64,000 nucleotides of DNA from Primula veris (GCA_963682055.1 OY821746.1:15489992-15553991), one strand, 5' to 3'. Shown: positions 11,074-24,934, numbered from the stretch's first letter. The notes: a model not told the origin generated them from the letters alone. Numbers and translations: made by a program.

Positions 11074-14000
11074 CTACATGAAGAAAATGCACCCATTATT
11101 ATTACTATGTTTAGAAATGACAGTACTAGCAGGGTCCGTGAAGATCTTATTTTTTCAGTTTAACTAACCTGGGCTGTTCTGCTAGGCAAAAACACTTCTA
11201 AACAATTCCGCATACCATCAATTCTGTCAACGACATAAGAAAAAATCAGCACCAGTCCCAATTAACTACAATGTAGCATATCACAGCATATTAAAGTTGT
11301 GTTTTCCACAAAGATTTGTTCTGGGAATATATAGCAAAACAACAGTGTATATTCTTATGTACGCACAAGAATGTAAGTACTTTCTTTTCATTCACTTTTA
11401 TTAAATCAAATTCATTCTCAAAACAGAGCATGACAAGAAAAGATAATAAAGCTTCTGGTTACCTTCTACTAGCAGTTATGTGAGTGTATTGATCCTGCTC
11501 AATAAGTGCACGGCCACCATACTTTTCTTCATCCGTATTCAAAATGACCTATGATACAACTCCATTAAATAATTTGCAATTTTGTGTGGAAAATGGAAGC
11601 TTCGGAAACAGAGTAAAAGAGTAGCGCTTAATAAAGTGTTACACTGATTATTGTGCTCAATTTTCCAAACAACATCAGTATACCTTTTGAAATCGGTCTA
11701 ATCAAGTTCAAACCTCATAAATAAGAGCTCAGAAATATTTATAAGTGTATGACCGAAGGTTCATTGTTTCAAAGAAAAGTTATGTTCATTTAAGAGAAAT
11801 GCCCAACACAACTTCCTCTAAAGAAACCCAAAGACAGAAAATTTCTCGTAGATGTATAGGGTTCTACTTCCACGTACAATGGATTTCCAAATTTAGAAGA
11901 CTACACCTCTGGATCCTGTTTTGTGTATTGTTCTCAACATCAAGTTCATTCAAGTATCTTCCAAGTCCTACACCTCTATCTTCGGTTTCTACTATAATCC
12001 ATTTTAGGTTTTAGAAACTGAATATGAAGGAAGTAAGTCAATAAGACACTGGACACATACAAGCAGCTTTTAAATTGAGCAGAGACAATGTTTTCTATCA
12101 ATTTCTACTCCTCAACTATTAACAAAAAAGAATCCTAACATATAAAGAATGTCTCTATAAGACCACAACAATAATACATCTGACGATATACGACCAGATA
12201 AAAAAAATCTGATACGTGAATTTCCACCCAAAATTTAACATGCTCAGGTTAATATTAACCAAAACATAATATGATACGGCAAAGCAAGTAGCCAAGACTC
12301 ATAGCCTTACTTGATATTCTCCAGCTTCCTCGACGCCAACACAGTAGTTCTGATATGAAGAAGTAGGATGGAAATTGAATATGAAGAGAAATGGACCCCT
12401 TAAGTAAGAAATCACCTGTACCATAGAAAAAATCCCTTGTTTCAGTTTCAAAAGCAAACTGATAGGCACTTGAAGCAACGACAAAATAATAGGACAACAT
12501 AATGTACCATAGCACTATCGTCTACATGATGCACGTTCGGAAGGCGCCTTGAAAGGATTCTTTCTTTTTCATCCATATTCATCATATCCTGCGGGAAAAA
12601 AGGAGGATGAATTCAAACAGAAAATGGTTATATGCCCAGTCTTTTCCTAAGCATTCTATTCATTTTCAAGAACTTTATTTTATTTTTATGGGAACCAAAT
12701 TCTAAATATATTTAGAACAAAATTAAATGTATGACAGAAACATTAAGAGGGAGAACAGAAACAGCATTTTTTATGAGAATACAATCAAACAAATTCACAA
12801 ATTGGGCACATTTCAACGGTTTCACCTTAAAATATTTTCATTAAAAATCTTGTTTGATTTTGACATATAAAATAATTCAAATATTAGAGTTTCAATTATC
12901 CTTGTTGATTAGAGAGCATTGCAGCTGCATTTAGGACATTCATTAATTTATCGCAAACCCAAAAAATAACAAATTCACAAATTGGGCACATTTCAACAGT
13001 TTCACCTTAAATTATTTTCATTAACAATCTTGCTTGATTTTGACATATAAAAGAATTCAATATTTGAGTTTCAATTACCATTGTCGATTAAAGAGCATTG
13101 CAGGTGCATTTAGGACATTTACTAATTTATCGCAAACCCAAAAAGGTAAAGGCCTTACGTTATTAATGGTATATTTTTATTGCAAAGTTGATAAACATGA
13201 AATGAACAAAGAATGTGGGTAAATCTGGAAATATTAATGTTGCCTGTAAATCTTTTCCACTTGTAAAACTAAAATCAATCAAACTATTATTGCATACTAC
13301 TAAAAAGGATCCGAAATTGGGCAAAAACCTTGATTCAGTAACATTCCGAAAGTTTTTTCTGTTGCATTCAATAATCATTTCCCCAGAAACGCAAAATCAT
13401 TTCCACAGATATAAATAAAACACAGAGGTGGAAGAATTATTAATAGATTCTCTGCTTTCAGTCTTGACTCTTGAACGACTGATCAGTTGAATATTGAAAT
13501 AGAAAGAGACGCAGAGTTTTATTTCACAAGCACTCCAAAATTCCAAGTTCAAGCTTTAAACTATTTTTTGGGGGTAATAGATAGCTAGATTTTTTCAGGC
13601 GTATACTTGCTCAGAAAAAGAAGAACATGAAAAAAGATAAAAACTAAGAATGTCACCTGGTCAAAGGAAAATAGCTTCCTATGTACTTCCTTTTCTATCA
13701 AATTCCAGCGACGGTTAGCAAGGGAAAATGAGAAGTTGTTACTCGCCATTGGGAACTCTACCCTCTATATATGAAGGGAAAAAAATGGGGTCATAATGAT
13801 AGGGGATGCTGTATATATGCATAGAGATATGTATAGATGAGGGTCACACCTTTGGATGTCCAAATTCATTGCCCATGAAATTGAGGTAGGCATGGGCTCC
13901 AATTGTAAATGTAATCAATCTGATCATCTTATTTCCAAACAGATTGTTATATTCAGTACACAAAATGATGACTATAATTTAAACCGAGTGAAGAAGAAGC

Positions 14001-17000
14001 ATCCAGAAAATGAAATAAGTCAAATTGGTCAAAATTCAAATGACTTCATCTATCTTTTTCGTCAAAATCATTTTTACCGAGGACTGGAAAAATATGTGAA
14101 AAGGTTGTTGAACAAAGAAACCAAAATAAAAGAAAAAAAGATGAATAGATCATCAAAACAGGTCAATGCAAAGTACTTGTATAATACTCCGACCAGTCAG
14201 TATTCTTGGGGGATTATGGGGAATCTAACTTGCAAGGGAAACATCATTTATTACAGTCTTTTGTGTCAACTTTCCACTCTTCCCCTCATACTTTTTTTTT
14301 AATCGAATGTAATTTTCTTCCCCTCATAACTTCACTGATGTAGTGGAATATAGGTGAAAACCTTTTCTTTTCTTTTTAAAGAATTTTGGTAACCATTTTC
14401 AGAAAGTAGACAAACAAAGAAAAGCATCGCACAAAAGAATAAACAGTCAATAGGGTGTAGGGACATTTCACAAAATTACAATATGTTGGACCAAAAAGAG
14501 GGTTATTGTTTAGTCATATCATACTTTATATAGTGAGCATCCTCGAAAAAAGTCCTTTTTATCTGAAACATGCTCCATAGCCCCACCAAACAATATCTCA
14601 GCGAATGATCGCCCTCCAGATATGGACTGCAAAGCAAAAATGCAGTTACTTTGTCAGTTATCAAATTTAATTACCAGCGAATATGTTCAATCTACAAACT
14701 ACACCAACAGGCCTAATAAAATGTCCTTTGCTCACGTTATAATTTCAGAGTCTCATAATTTGGTGAAAATCTCGCAATTAAGGTGTCATCTGTGATATTG
14801 TCACCCTTTCTGTTCCAAAACCTACATAACCTTGGTCCAGAATTGACTCAAATGTAACAGGAAAAAAAACATATTGCTCATAGTGACTATATTCAGCTGG
14901 CAAAGGAAGTTATTCTAAACCAAGATGTACTAGGAAACATCTGCACTGTTTGTTCCGAGTATAGGAAACAGCAACTACACAATGAGAGGAAAACAAAGAC
15001 CGGAAAATTTGGAAAGTAATTCCACTTTGAACGAGTTCCTGATTTATAAATTAAGAACTGGAACACGAACTGGAACAATAGATGATATCTACCTGGTTGT
15101 GGTTTTCAGCATAAAGAAGCATTTTATCAGCACTTTGTCGGTTCCCTTTTAATGTACTCACAATCTGGAACAATATAGTTATTATAAGTGGAAAGGAGAA
15201 AACCCAAGATCAAAATCATCACGAGATAGTTAAGGTTAAAGTACGGAACCTTACTCATACTCCAATCCGGAACATTTTCAACAAAGGATGACCACATCTG
15301 GGACGCAGAAAGATTGACAAAATAATCGAATCCTAATCCTCCTTGAGATGTTGGCTCAGTAAGTCCAGGATAGAGTGTTGCCTGAACATTAAGCCATGAT
15401 AATTACGTATATAATGCGAAGATTATGTCCAAATTGTTGGATAAGATAAAGCATATTTTACTCTTCTAAATTAACACCTATCATTTTAAGTGCTAGTACA
15501 CTAACTTAATGTAAATAGATTAATCGTCTAAATACAGAAACAGCTTTGTTTTATAATTCGCCTTGTACAATATCATTTAGTACACTAACCCATTTTACTC
15601 TTTCAGATACTAACCTAAGATACCCCTTTTGTACACTAACCTATTTGCTAAAACCAAAAGGAGTGTACTGATTACACAATACACATTAGGTTGGTGTAAT
15701 TATTAAAAAATAGTAGGTCGGTGTACTAAATTGAAAACTGTGATGGTTTGTGACCTCATTTGTGAGTTCTGGGCATGGTTATACAGGAGTCAGATGCATT
15801 ACTCTAAGAAAGAAAGAACGAACGAAAGAGGAAATATTCCAACCAAAAAGGGAGGATTTTCATATTAATAACAAAAGCAAGCCACATAATCAGAACAAGA
15901 TAGTATGAGTTCTACTTACATCTTCAGCTATTGTTATAATATTTGGATAAAGAGCATGCAATATCTCATTTGCCAAACCAAGGTAAACCAACGCATCCTT
16001 GTCGACATATTGGTTACAGAACCTGGAAAGAAACAGTTAAAAATAATTCTCAAAACTATGATGCGACTGAAAAAAGATAATTACAATTTGAAGACCCAAA
16101 AAGAAAAAAATGAGGAATAGAAAAGATAGAGCCTCACTCATCCATATCACCAGTAAAAGGAGCAAACCCATTGTGTGTGTAAATCATTGATGCAAGTGAA
16201 TGGAAGTTGAATCCATCAATATGATACTCCACCACCCACCTGCACAAATATATATTATACTAAAATATAGAACACAAATTACATAAAAGGATCCATAGAG
16301 CATAAAAGTAACCTCTAATGCTTTGGTTATATTTTATATTTGGGTACAGTGCCAGTTTTATGTTTACTAAATGACAATTTGAGGAATTCAAATCATAGGA
16401 TAACTACCACGAACATATACAAGGTTCAAACCTCTAAGACCTCCCATGGCTGAGAAACAGTAAAGTTTGTTTTTCTACTTCAAATGCATATAGTAGTGAT
16501 GCTTCAAATTACCAGTTTAGATTCGAAAGAAGAAAATGTAACACATCGATGTCACCATATTTGAACATCCTGGTACCCCAAAATTTGTGATGTCCTCGTT
16601 TTCCTGATGATCAAGTAAAAATGTATAGGGGTTTGTTAACTTGAAGAATAGAAAAGCAAAAATGCATAGTTGAAGCCAGCTCAAATATGTTCACTACCTC
16701 AAACTTTGGAAAACTCAAAGAATAAAAGGTTAATATGTCACAGACACGCCAAAAAGAAGGAATGCGGCTTTAAAATATTATGCGTAAAACAATGAGTGTT
16801 TAACTCGTACTGGTAGCCTATAAACTTTTCAGCACGCAATGCACATTAACTTACATAAGTGCTATCTATAACGTTATTTGGTACATATCAGGTCCAGTTT
16901 CATAACTAATAGCAGATGAAGCCAAATCCACATTATAATTGAAGAAATAACAGGAAAATTGTTGCCACATATCACCATTGTTGCCATATTATCAATTTCA

Positions 17001-20000
17001 CTAAGGCTCCGTTTGTTTCATAGTAAAAGTTTTACATGGGAAAAATATTTCCATGGGAAAGTTTTACACTGAAAACTTCTCTAATTCCACAAGTACCAGC
17101 CAAAGACCAAGAAACCACCCGGCCTCTTACATCTGTAACAGTCACAATGGTATTATTGAAACTTGCTTGAACATGAATAACTCCCTTTGGTATTCTACGT
17201 GTATTCTTACGTGAACCAATACGTCCATTCCTATGCGAACCCACTTTTGGTATAGTTTTTGCCATATTTTATCATCTCATAAATATGAGTCATATGGATA
17301 TATCCAGTTCTTATCAAAACACAGATCCTTTTTATTTGTACATCGGGTCTTTTAGAGAGTTTTTTACACTATTACGAATTAAAGCGGACCGGGTTGGGTT
17401 ACCTCGCAGTCGCAGATTATACCCCCAGTAACAGTTACTACGTAACTTGAACCTACAGAGTAATGATTTTCTCATTCTGTAAAATCGTGTTAATGAACCT
17501 TCTCATTCTGTAAAATCGCGTTAATGAACCTTCTCATTCTCATTCTGTAAAATCGGGTTAATGAGCCTTCTCATTCTCATTCTGTAAAATAGCGTTAATT
17601 CAGGATGGTTTTCTCTATAGTTTTTTTTTTAACTCAAGTATTTGCTTTTCATTTACACGCGGTTGGTGCATAAAAAAAATTTCAGCTAAAATTTTATACA
17701 AACTCAAGTTTTTTTTACAAATTGTTTTTTTAACAAATAATTGGTAAAAAACTCAACATGTATAGGAAACTTAACCTAAACACATATTTTATTTCATATA
17801 CGTCACTTATAATAACTTATAATTTTTCAACATATAAACTCATAAAATTATAAGTATAGAAGATATTATTGACTTTTTTTAGCTTTTTCAAATTTTCTTG
17901 GGTTTTTTAGATTTTTCGGAATTTTTTGTTTTATTTTTTCCATTTTTTGTTTTATTTTTTAGATTTTTTCCTATTTTTTTATATTTTTATTGGTTAATTA
18001 GATTTTAGTTTTTTCAAATTTTCTTGGGTTTTTTAGATTTTTCGGATTTGTTTTTTATTTTTTTTCCATTTTTGTTATTTTTTAGAATTTTTCGTGTTTT
18101 TTCCTTTTTTTTATTGGTTAGTAGATAGAATTGGACTAATTATTAAATAATTTTGAAAGAATAGACCTATAATTAATAATAGTTATAATACTAGTATTAG
18201 AAATAATATAGAGAGAGGCTCCGTAAACCGTTTACAACTTTGTTTGTGGGGTGATCGTTTCCCCCAATTTTACTGGATGTGGGAAAAGTTTTCCCAAAAA
18301 AAATGTTTTACGTTAAACCAATCACCCGGAAAATCTATTTTACCCGTAAATGTTTGTTTACCCATATTTTACAACAAAACAAACAGAGCCTAAAGTTAAG
18401 TCTCAACAAAGTGGAGCAGTCGTACGAAATTTGTTTTTTTCTTAAGTTATTAGCAAAACCTCATCCTACAGTATTCTGTTTACAGCTTTTTAAAGAGAAA
18501 CAGATAAGGTCAAGATCAAAATAGGACTAAATTTGGCAAACTTTAATACTCAAATATTTGCAGTCACAGCACTGACTTAAGCAAAAAGATATTAATGATA
18601 TAATGCATGCCAAATGAAGCTGGTCCAAGTCTAAAATTCATAAATTATAAATATTGCACCACACAAATTATCACCCGTATGAAAGTAGCAATCATTTGAT
18701 CCATCAAAAAGTGATAATCCAACCATCTCATCTGCTGCCGAGTACGAGTGCACAATGTCTAAGAAGACAAGCAATCCCAGTCCTGCAATAGAAACGAAAG
18801 TGAAGACTAACCAAAGAAGAAGAAGAAAGTGAAGTCACCTGATACACAACTTCATTTTGCAAATTAAGCAACATAAAATGAAATAAGAAGAATTGCGTTG
18901 TACGGTAATTGCAGATTATAAATTAAATAAATAGAAAACATAATTCAACCATGTGGATAATATATATTATAGAAACCTACCATGTGCTTCATCCACCAAA
19001 CGCTTGAAATCATCAGGAGTACCATAACGGCTGCTAACAGCAAATAGATTGGTTACCTGCAAGTGCCATTAAGCTATTAAGCCTTGCTCGTAAAATACTT
19101 AAAGACCCTGCACAGAGAGAATTTACAATTGCCACAAGACTTTGACACCTGTATTGAGAGAGTGAGAGAGAGGAAAAACAACATGCTGGTAAGATAGCAA
19201 CTAAACAGATGAAAGAATAGACAAGTGAGGGAAAAAATGGAGAATGTATGAAGAATCTTGAAAACATAAGAGGGTACGAAATTAAACCATCAATTGAAAA
19301 GGCCACAGTTTACAATTTTTTCCTTTGAAATTATAACTTGAAATGACAATCATACTGCTAATCTGGTATATTTGACAGGAGATGAACACTATATGACTTA
19401 CTTTGTACCCGACGGAGAAATAATCTTTGTGTTCAGCAAGTCCAAACAATTGAATCACATTGTATCCGGCTGCTTTTATGTGAGGAAGAACCTGAAACAA
19501 AGGAAAGATTACTGAATGGTAACAGACTTTATTAGTAAAGAAAATGAAATTATCACCACTCACCAGTTACGAGGCAGGTGATAAAAATTACTTTACATGG
19601 GGATGCGTTTATGATAAACTATTGAGAGGACTTTATGTGCAAATTTTAGCCACAACTTCAGAGGTAAAATAATTAAACTAGGAATATCATATATCTTAAA
19701 AAATGATTCATTAATTTGAATTTTTTCCAAGAATGTTTCCCATAATACCTCTTTCATATTACCTTATCTGTGAAATCGTTAAATGAGGCAATTTTTGGCT
19801 CTGATCCACTAATTCCAACATGGCATTCATAAATACGCAAAGATTTTGGCACTTTTGGATGCTTGTTTTTCCATATGTGTTCCTGTCCAGGAGGTGGTTC
19901 CCAATAAACGGCAAAAGCTTGTTGCCCTTCTGCATCTGAATAGTTCATTAAAGTTAAGTGAGAGTAACAGAACAGCCTCAGTGCGGATAAATTAACCTCA

Positions 20001-22794
20001 ATGATGTGCAAACGTTTTCAAAAGATTAAATTTAATGAGGTAACACGGTAATCTCGGAAACAAGCGAGTACTATAGGAAAAACAAATCTCTAAATAGTGG
20101 GCTCCAGGCTCATATAAGTTGATAAAATAATAAATATTATAACAAAAAATCGTTAGTGAGTCAAACCCATTGTAAACATTATTCTGGTTACACTAGCACG
20201 ATTGATTCCTTTCATGCAAGAATTGAATATCTACAAACAAAAAAACTTGGGTTACAAGACAAATTAAGCGCAACAAATAACACAACCTTGTCTTCTAAAA
20301 AAAATTCAAAAGCAAAATCCGAAACGCTTTTATTTGAAAGAAGTCAAAGTGGGGAACGAATCAAATATTGCAATCCTTGGTACTGCTCTAACATCATTAC
20401 TCATTTATAAAGTTTAAAAAGATTACTTAACAGAAAAAAACTATTTTTTGATGTGTGTTGGGTTCTATTTTAATTTTTTCCTTTTTAAGACTGTAACTGC
20501 ATAACAAGTCTCTATGTAACAACTTATAGACACAGATTCCATAATAAATAACACATTTGTTATAAGAGATGAAAATGAAACAAAATTACCAGGAATTACA
20601 TAAGGTGCCCATGCTGGAACTCGCTCCAACGGCCCATCTGGGGTATTAAAATATACCCTATATTTACTACCATGAGGGATACCGGGTTTATACTTTTCCA
20701 ACCATGCTTTCCTTCCTTTTCGAGTCTCTAACCAGTATGCAACAGGAGGCTTTTTATTGCGGAACTTTTCTTTTGTCACCGGATCATTCACAATATTAAT
20801 AATATCAGAGTATTTTCCATCATCAATAACATCATATCGTGGTAGATTACTTGGTGGGTCATCTTTATGTTGTTCTTTCCACGTGTTATATCTTGTTTCA
20901 GCATCAGGTATTTCTTCTAATTCTTCTTCTGTTTGAGGACCGTTTGGACCAAATATTTGTTCGTATAGTTTTGCAGCAATTTCAAACCGTGATTTTACAT
21001 ATCGGTCCTCAGCAGGTTCCCAATATTGGTCGCCTGCTCTTTTAAAGAGTTCTTCAATGGTGACCCCGGAGTCTCCTTTATCATAATCATCTAAATAATT
21101 ATATTGTTGGAAATAGAGTTCATCCTTTGGTTGTCCCTCTCTTAATAAATCTTCTATAATGATAAACCAATATCCATAATCATCATGCCCGAAATACCCT
21201 TCCCTCGCGCAATTCTCAGTGGGTGACCATCCATTAAAATCCCCCACTATAGAGCAATATCGAGCCCCTGTATACAAGTTCAACACTCACAACGCTAGTA
21301 AAAAAATGTCATACAAAGACAAAAGTGATTAACTATCAAAAGCTTTCAACTTAACTTCAATTAACTAAAGAAGTTAGTTTTATTACAACTTCGGAACTAA
21401 ATTCAGTTAATCATGTCGACATTAGCTAGGTCCGTCAATTGTGTAACTTTGTAATAATTAGTTATTTTTGACAAGGTTTGAAGATTAAATTAGCTGCTTA
21501 TAATTCTAATTCATCTAACATTATCTTTCCCCATTTGGATCTTTTGCAAGTTTTTATGCAACTAAATTCAAGAAACCAGAAAGGAAGAGCTAATTTTCTG
21601 ACAAAACTAAGATTGTTTAGACTTAGGGGTTGCCATCAGAGCCTCAATATAATCTTAAATTTCAAACTGATAGCAAAAGATGAAAAGCAGGGTAGAAGAG
21701 TTGAGATATACCAGACCTGGTGCCCATTCCATAAAATCGACCCGGTGTTGTAAAGTCCGGTCCATGCCTAATAGTTCAAACCTAGAGACCGTAATTTGCA
21801 TATAATGATCAAAAATCAAGACACTAACAGTTCAAAGGAAGACATAGACCAGCTAATTAATCCCCGCTGTAATGAAAGTATGAAACTAGCGTAATTGAAG
21901 TAATAATTGTAATGAAAATTTCAGGTATGTATATAAGGAACAGAAGAAGAATAAAAAGTCAAGAGACTGGAAAAACACTAACCCAGAAGACATCTCCTTG
22001 AGATTCATGTAGCGTGTCAAGATGTTATCTTTCAGATCCTTAAATATCTTATGCCTGTAGCATTTGATGGAGAGTAAAAAGTATGTTTCTTGTGTAAATA
22101 TGTACTATAAGAAGAACACGAGGAAAGCTAGTTGCAAATAGAGTTAACTTGAAGCAAAAACTTCCAGAAACAAGAAAATAGAAGATTCTTGAGATAACTA
22201 AATTCTTGCTCTTATTTAAATAAGCAAACTGCAGAATTCTGTTCCCAACTCAACCCTTTATTACCAACCCAAAGGTCAGATGATCATGTGAGAAAATGAT
22301 TAAACCCTTAGAAATTCCCTCAAATTCATTAAACCAACTAAAACCCAAACAAAAATATGGGAAACTAGTAAAACAGTGGTTTTTTACAAAATTTCCTCAA
22401 AATCATTAAACCAACCAAAACCCAAACAAGAAAATGGGAAAACTAGTAAAACAGTGAATTTATACAAATTTCTTTAAAAAATCTTTAAACCAACCAAAAC
22501 CCAAACAAGAAGATTTGTTAAAAATATATCAAAATATAACCTTTCCCTTAGAAATTGAGCAAATGCTTTATGATAAAAGCCGAGTTCCGTAAGAAACCCA
22601 ACTGGGTCAACCCCTTTTTCTCCCTCTCCACTCTCTCTCTTCCATCGACGTGGCCTCGGTTGATCCGAAGAAGCTGAACATCTCCATTTGGTCTTTGAGA
22701 CAAGTAATCGGTCAGTTTTGGTCTTATTCTTGGGTTTTAAGAAATGATTTGATGGGAAAAGGAAATGGGTTTGGAAAGAGAGTAATGAAGACAT
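11041..22794 (-). CDS. SBE3: 1,4-alpha-glucan-branching-enzyme-like protein, plastid (SBE3/BE1/EMB2729 type), 21 exons
   Basis: Coding exons: 22541-22794, 21983-22054, 21717-21781, 20590-21267, 19763-19935, 19402-19491, 18981-19056, 18675-18782, 16513-16603, 16138-16239, 15920-16022, 15250-15381, 15093-15164, 14525-14626, 13850-13927, 13657-13764, 12508-12588, 12311-12415, 11463-11548, 11169-11223, 11041-11073. All join in phase into 887 codons plus stop, close to the roughly 900 residues of the Arabidopsis homologue. The N-terminus is a Ser/Lys-rich transit-peptide-like stretch (about 45 residues). A CBM48 domain ([12 protein letters not shown]) and a GH13 barrel follow ([27 protein letters not shown]), then the C-terminal beta domain ([15 protein letters not shown]). 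Canonical GH13 catalytic positions are replaced: region II reads [10 protein letters not shown] where active enzymes have RFDGV, and region IV reads ENHNQ instead of ESHDQ. Region III (AED) remains. This subfamily is reported as essential for embryo development, with no clear branching activity. No frame break is seen, so the gene looks functional. Confidence 0.93.
12791..13146. repeat. Tandem duplication, about 180 bp, in an SBE3 intron
   Basis: Two diverged copies, from about 12791 and 12971, share AAATTCACAAATTGGGCACA and the end TTATCGCAAACCCAAAAA. They lie in the intron between exons 16 and 17 and do not touch exons. Confidence 0.85.
15490..15731. repeat. MITE-like inverted repeat in an SBE3 intron
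   Basis: TTAGTACACTAACCC at about 15577 is matched in inverted orientation by TAGGTCGGTGTACTAAA at about 15713, with further TACACTAACCTA motifs between. It is foldback-type and noncoding; no target duplication was identified. Confidence 0.4.
17075..17390 (-). pseudogene. rps11: Nuclear plastid DNA: 5' fragment of rps11
   Basis: From the ATG at 17263-17265 the minus strand encodes about the first 60 residues of plastid ribosomal protein S11 ([15 protein letters not shown]… [15 protein letters not shown] … GRVVSWS). Homology stops after AGTCG, and the rest of the protein is missing. The sequence upstream of the ATG also looks like the plastid spacer before rps11, but its outer limit is uncertain. 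It lies inside the Harbinger-like element and is a NUPT remnant with no likely function. Confidence 0.85.
17465..17598. repeat. Short tandem repeat inside the Harbinger-like element
   Basis: About four copies of a 31-38 bp unit containing CATTCTGTAAAATCG and GTTAATGAACCTTCT. Length changes come from extra TTCTCA steps. Confidence 0.75.
17870..18120. repeat. T-rich degenerate repeat inside the Harbinger-like element
   Basis: CAAATTTTCTTGGGTTTTTT and variants recur, with long T runs. Noncoding. Confidence 0.5.
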
Positions 22795-22802
22795 TGAAGA
22801 GG

Positions 22803-22804
<2 letters not shown>

Positions 22805-22837
<33 letters not shown>
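22805..22837. repeat. (GT/CA)n microsatellite in the SBE3 5' leader
   Basis: About 16 GT dinucleotides on the plus strand, i.e. (CA)n on the sense strand, beginning 10 bp upstream of the SBE3 ATG and so probably in the 5' UTR. Confidence 0.85.
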
Positions 22838-22839
<2 letters not shown>

Positions 22840-24858
22840 GTTGAGATAAGGAAACTAAAATGGGTTTAATCGGGGTTTGTGAATTGTGAGAGTGTGAGGG
22901 AGATGAAAAGGTCACTTAAATTTGTGAAATGGTGATTGGGTCTACATATTTTGAAAATTAATCACTTATACTGCATTTTTTTTTTTTTAGTCTCACAACT
23001 TTATGTCCGGGTCTAAGACTGCAAATGAGACAAAAATTTCGTGTTCGTTTTGTTAAGAGGTCGTGACGTGTTCGTTCATTACTTGATGAAATGATAAGAA
23101 ATAATATATATATCTCGTTTAGTAAACGAGATGATAATGATCAAAGCCCTTTTTGTTTCATTAAATTTCGTTTTCGTCTAATAATAAATATGTATATATA
23201 ATAAATGTATAATAAAAATATTATATGGCATGATCGTTGACATAATGGATTTATGTTAAGTAACATATTGTAATTTTATTATTAAGACATTTATTTTCTT
23301 TTTATGATGGAGGTACTAAATTAGCAATGCAATGTTGTTTCTTAGTAAAAATTAATCTAATTATCCGATACGAGACGATACGAAAAAAGTACGAAACGAG
23401 AAAAAAATGGATTCATGAGACGAAACGGAAATTTCATATCCTTAACGAAACGAAAACGAAAACAAAAAAAAGGTTTTTCATTTCGTCACGAAAACGAAAC
23501 CAATACGAAAAACCTAAACGAAATGAAAACGAAATTGACTGTTTTCGCCTCGTTTCGTTTCGTTTCGTTTCGTTTTCAGCCCTTTTCGGATCATACTCTA
23601 AGGTTTTGTTTAATTATGGAATTAGTAGTTCAGTGTTTAACAAATTGGTCCAGATTACGTGCGGGATCCGAAATAACGACTGGATTAGCAATCCCGACGT
23701 TATTAGACTATTTAATAGTACCCAAAGTGCATTGTGGTCCGAACGGTTCTAATAGTCCGATTGTATTTTATCCAACCAAACAAATCATGTATGGCTCAGA
23801 TAGCACTTTTAGTTCAATCCCGACCTTCAAATGAAGCAAATGAACGAGTCATAAAGGTGAACATGTTTAATTTATACATAAACTGTGAAGGAACCCAATT
23901 TATATTCATAATGGTGGGCTATGAGGTTCTAAATAACTTGGGATAACAGTGAAATCGTAAATACTACAGTATAAAATTGAATTGTTATCACCAATCATCC
24001 ATTACAAAGCAGTGTATAAGTAGTGTAATACGTGTGTAAATAATTATACATTGCAACAACATAAGTCGTGGAACCGACGTGATATTAACTCATTTTGGAC
24101 GGTACAAGAGTGGTTTCTTAAATAAAAAAATATGACGAGCTAGTCTTTCTAATATTGGCCAAAAATTTACACTAATAACTATATTATTTCTAATCATTAT
24201 TTACATAACATATTCGACTACAAATTGTAAAAGTAACGAATAACTTTATGTCATTGTGTTATATTCGTTATATTCGCTAGTTATTAACTTATAGTACCAT
24301 CTTTTTATATAGTAAGTAATAACCATAACCCACTATGTAAACGCCGAGGATGGAACATTGGTGATGTACATGGGATATTAGGATATGAATCACTTGGAAT
24401 AACCACATTGCTTGTTATAGTACCATATAGTGGACTAAAATTGTATAATCGTTAAAGTTATTACCATAGTTGCCAATAAATAAAAATTCAGGAAGCATGA
24501 CGTAAAAAAAAACACGGTAAATATACAATTTTTTTTTTTAAAGTTTACATGTGTAATGATATGATAGGTTGAGAAAGATAGAGTGAAAAGCGGAAAACGT
24601 TAAACATAGGTTTTGAAATTGGAAACGAACATATCACATTGAAAAATGATTAAACTCTTCTTGAATTTGAAGTGTGGGGGACATGAGTTGAAGTGGGGAT
24701 CATCGTTAGTTCAAATAATATTTGGTTTCTAGTCTCAGTCATTTGAAACCGGGGATTGACATATTAGTCCGAGTCCCGACCCAGAACATATTACGAACAT
24801 ACTACTACATACCGATTATTATTAGTACTTATTAGTGGTTACACGATAATTTTTATAG
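22838..24858. other. Intergenic, upstream of SBE3; AT-rich with ACGAAA-rich tract
   Basis: No credible gene. Around 23380-23580 there are many ACGAAAC/GTTTCGT motifs on both strands, including a (CGTTT)n run near 23550. ORFs here are low-complexity artefacts of these repeats. The SBE3 promoter must lie at the left end. Confidence 0.5.
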
Positions 24859-24934
24859 GATAAATTAACAAAACATACTACTTTTGAAACTAAATTAACA
24901 AAAACATATCCAAAAATTTCTAATTAACAAAAAC

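Larger units (their letters stand above)
17005..18390. mobile_element. PIF/Harbinger-like (Tourist-type) non-autonomous DNA element in SBE3 intron 8
   Basis: The 1386-bp insertion begins GGCTCCGTTTGTTT and ends AAACAAACAGAGCC, inverted repeats with one mismatch in 14. It is flanked by the trinucleotide TAA on both sides (17002-17004 and 18391-18393), the size and composition of Harbinger/Tourist target duplications. No transposase is present. It carries plastid rps11 sequence, a short tandem repeat and a T-rich tract. Confidence 0.75.

Noticed and set aside
11160..11223. SBE3 ending in exon 20 as …AQVS
   Set aside because: A downstream exon at 11041-11073 restores the conserved VYKLTRI C-terminus with good splice sites.
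17032..17265. A functional rps11 gene
   Set aside because: Only the first ~60 codons match plastid S11; the rest is unrelated and it lies within a transposon in an intron.
23327..23946. Overlapping ORFs rich in Lys/Arg/Thr/Asn
   Set aside because: They are translations of ACGAAA/GTTTCG repeats and have no family features.
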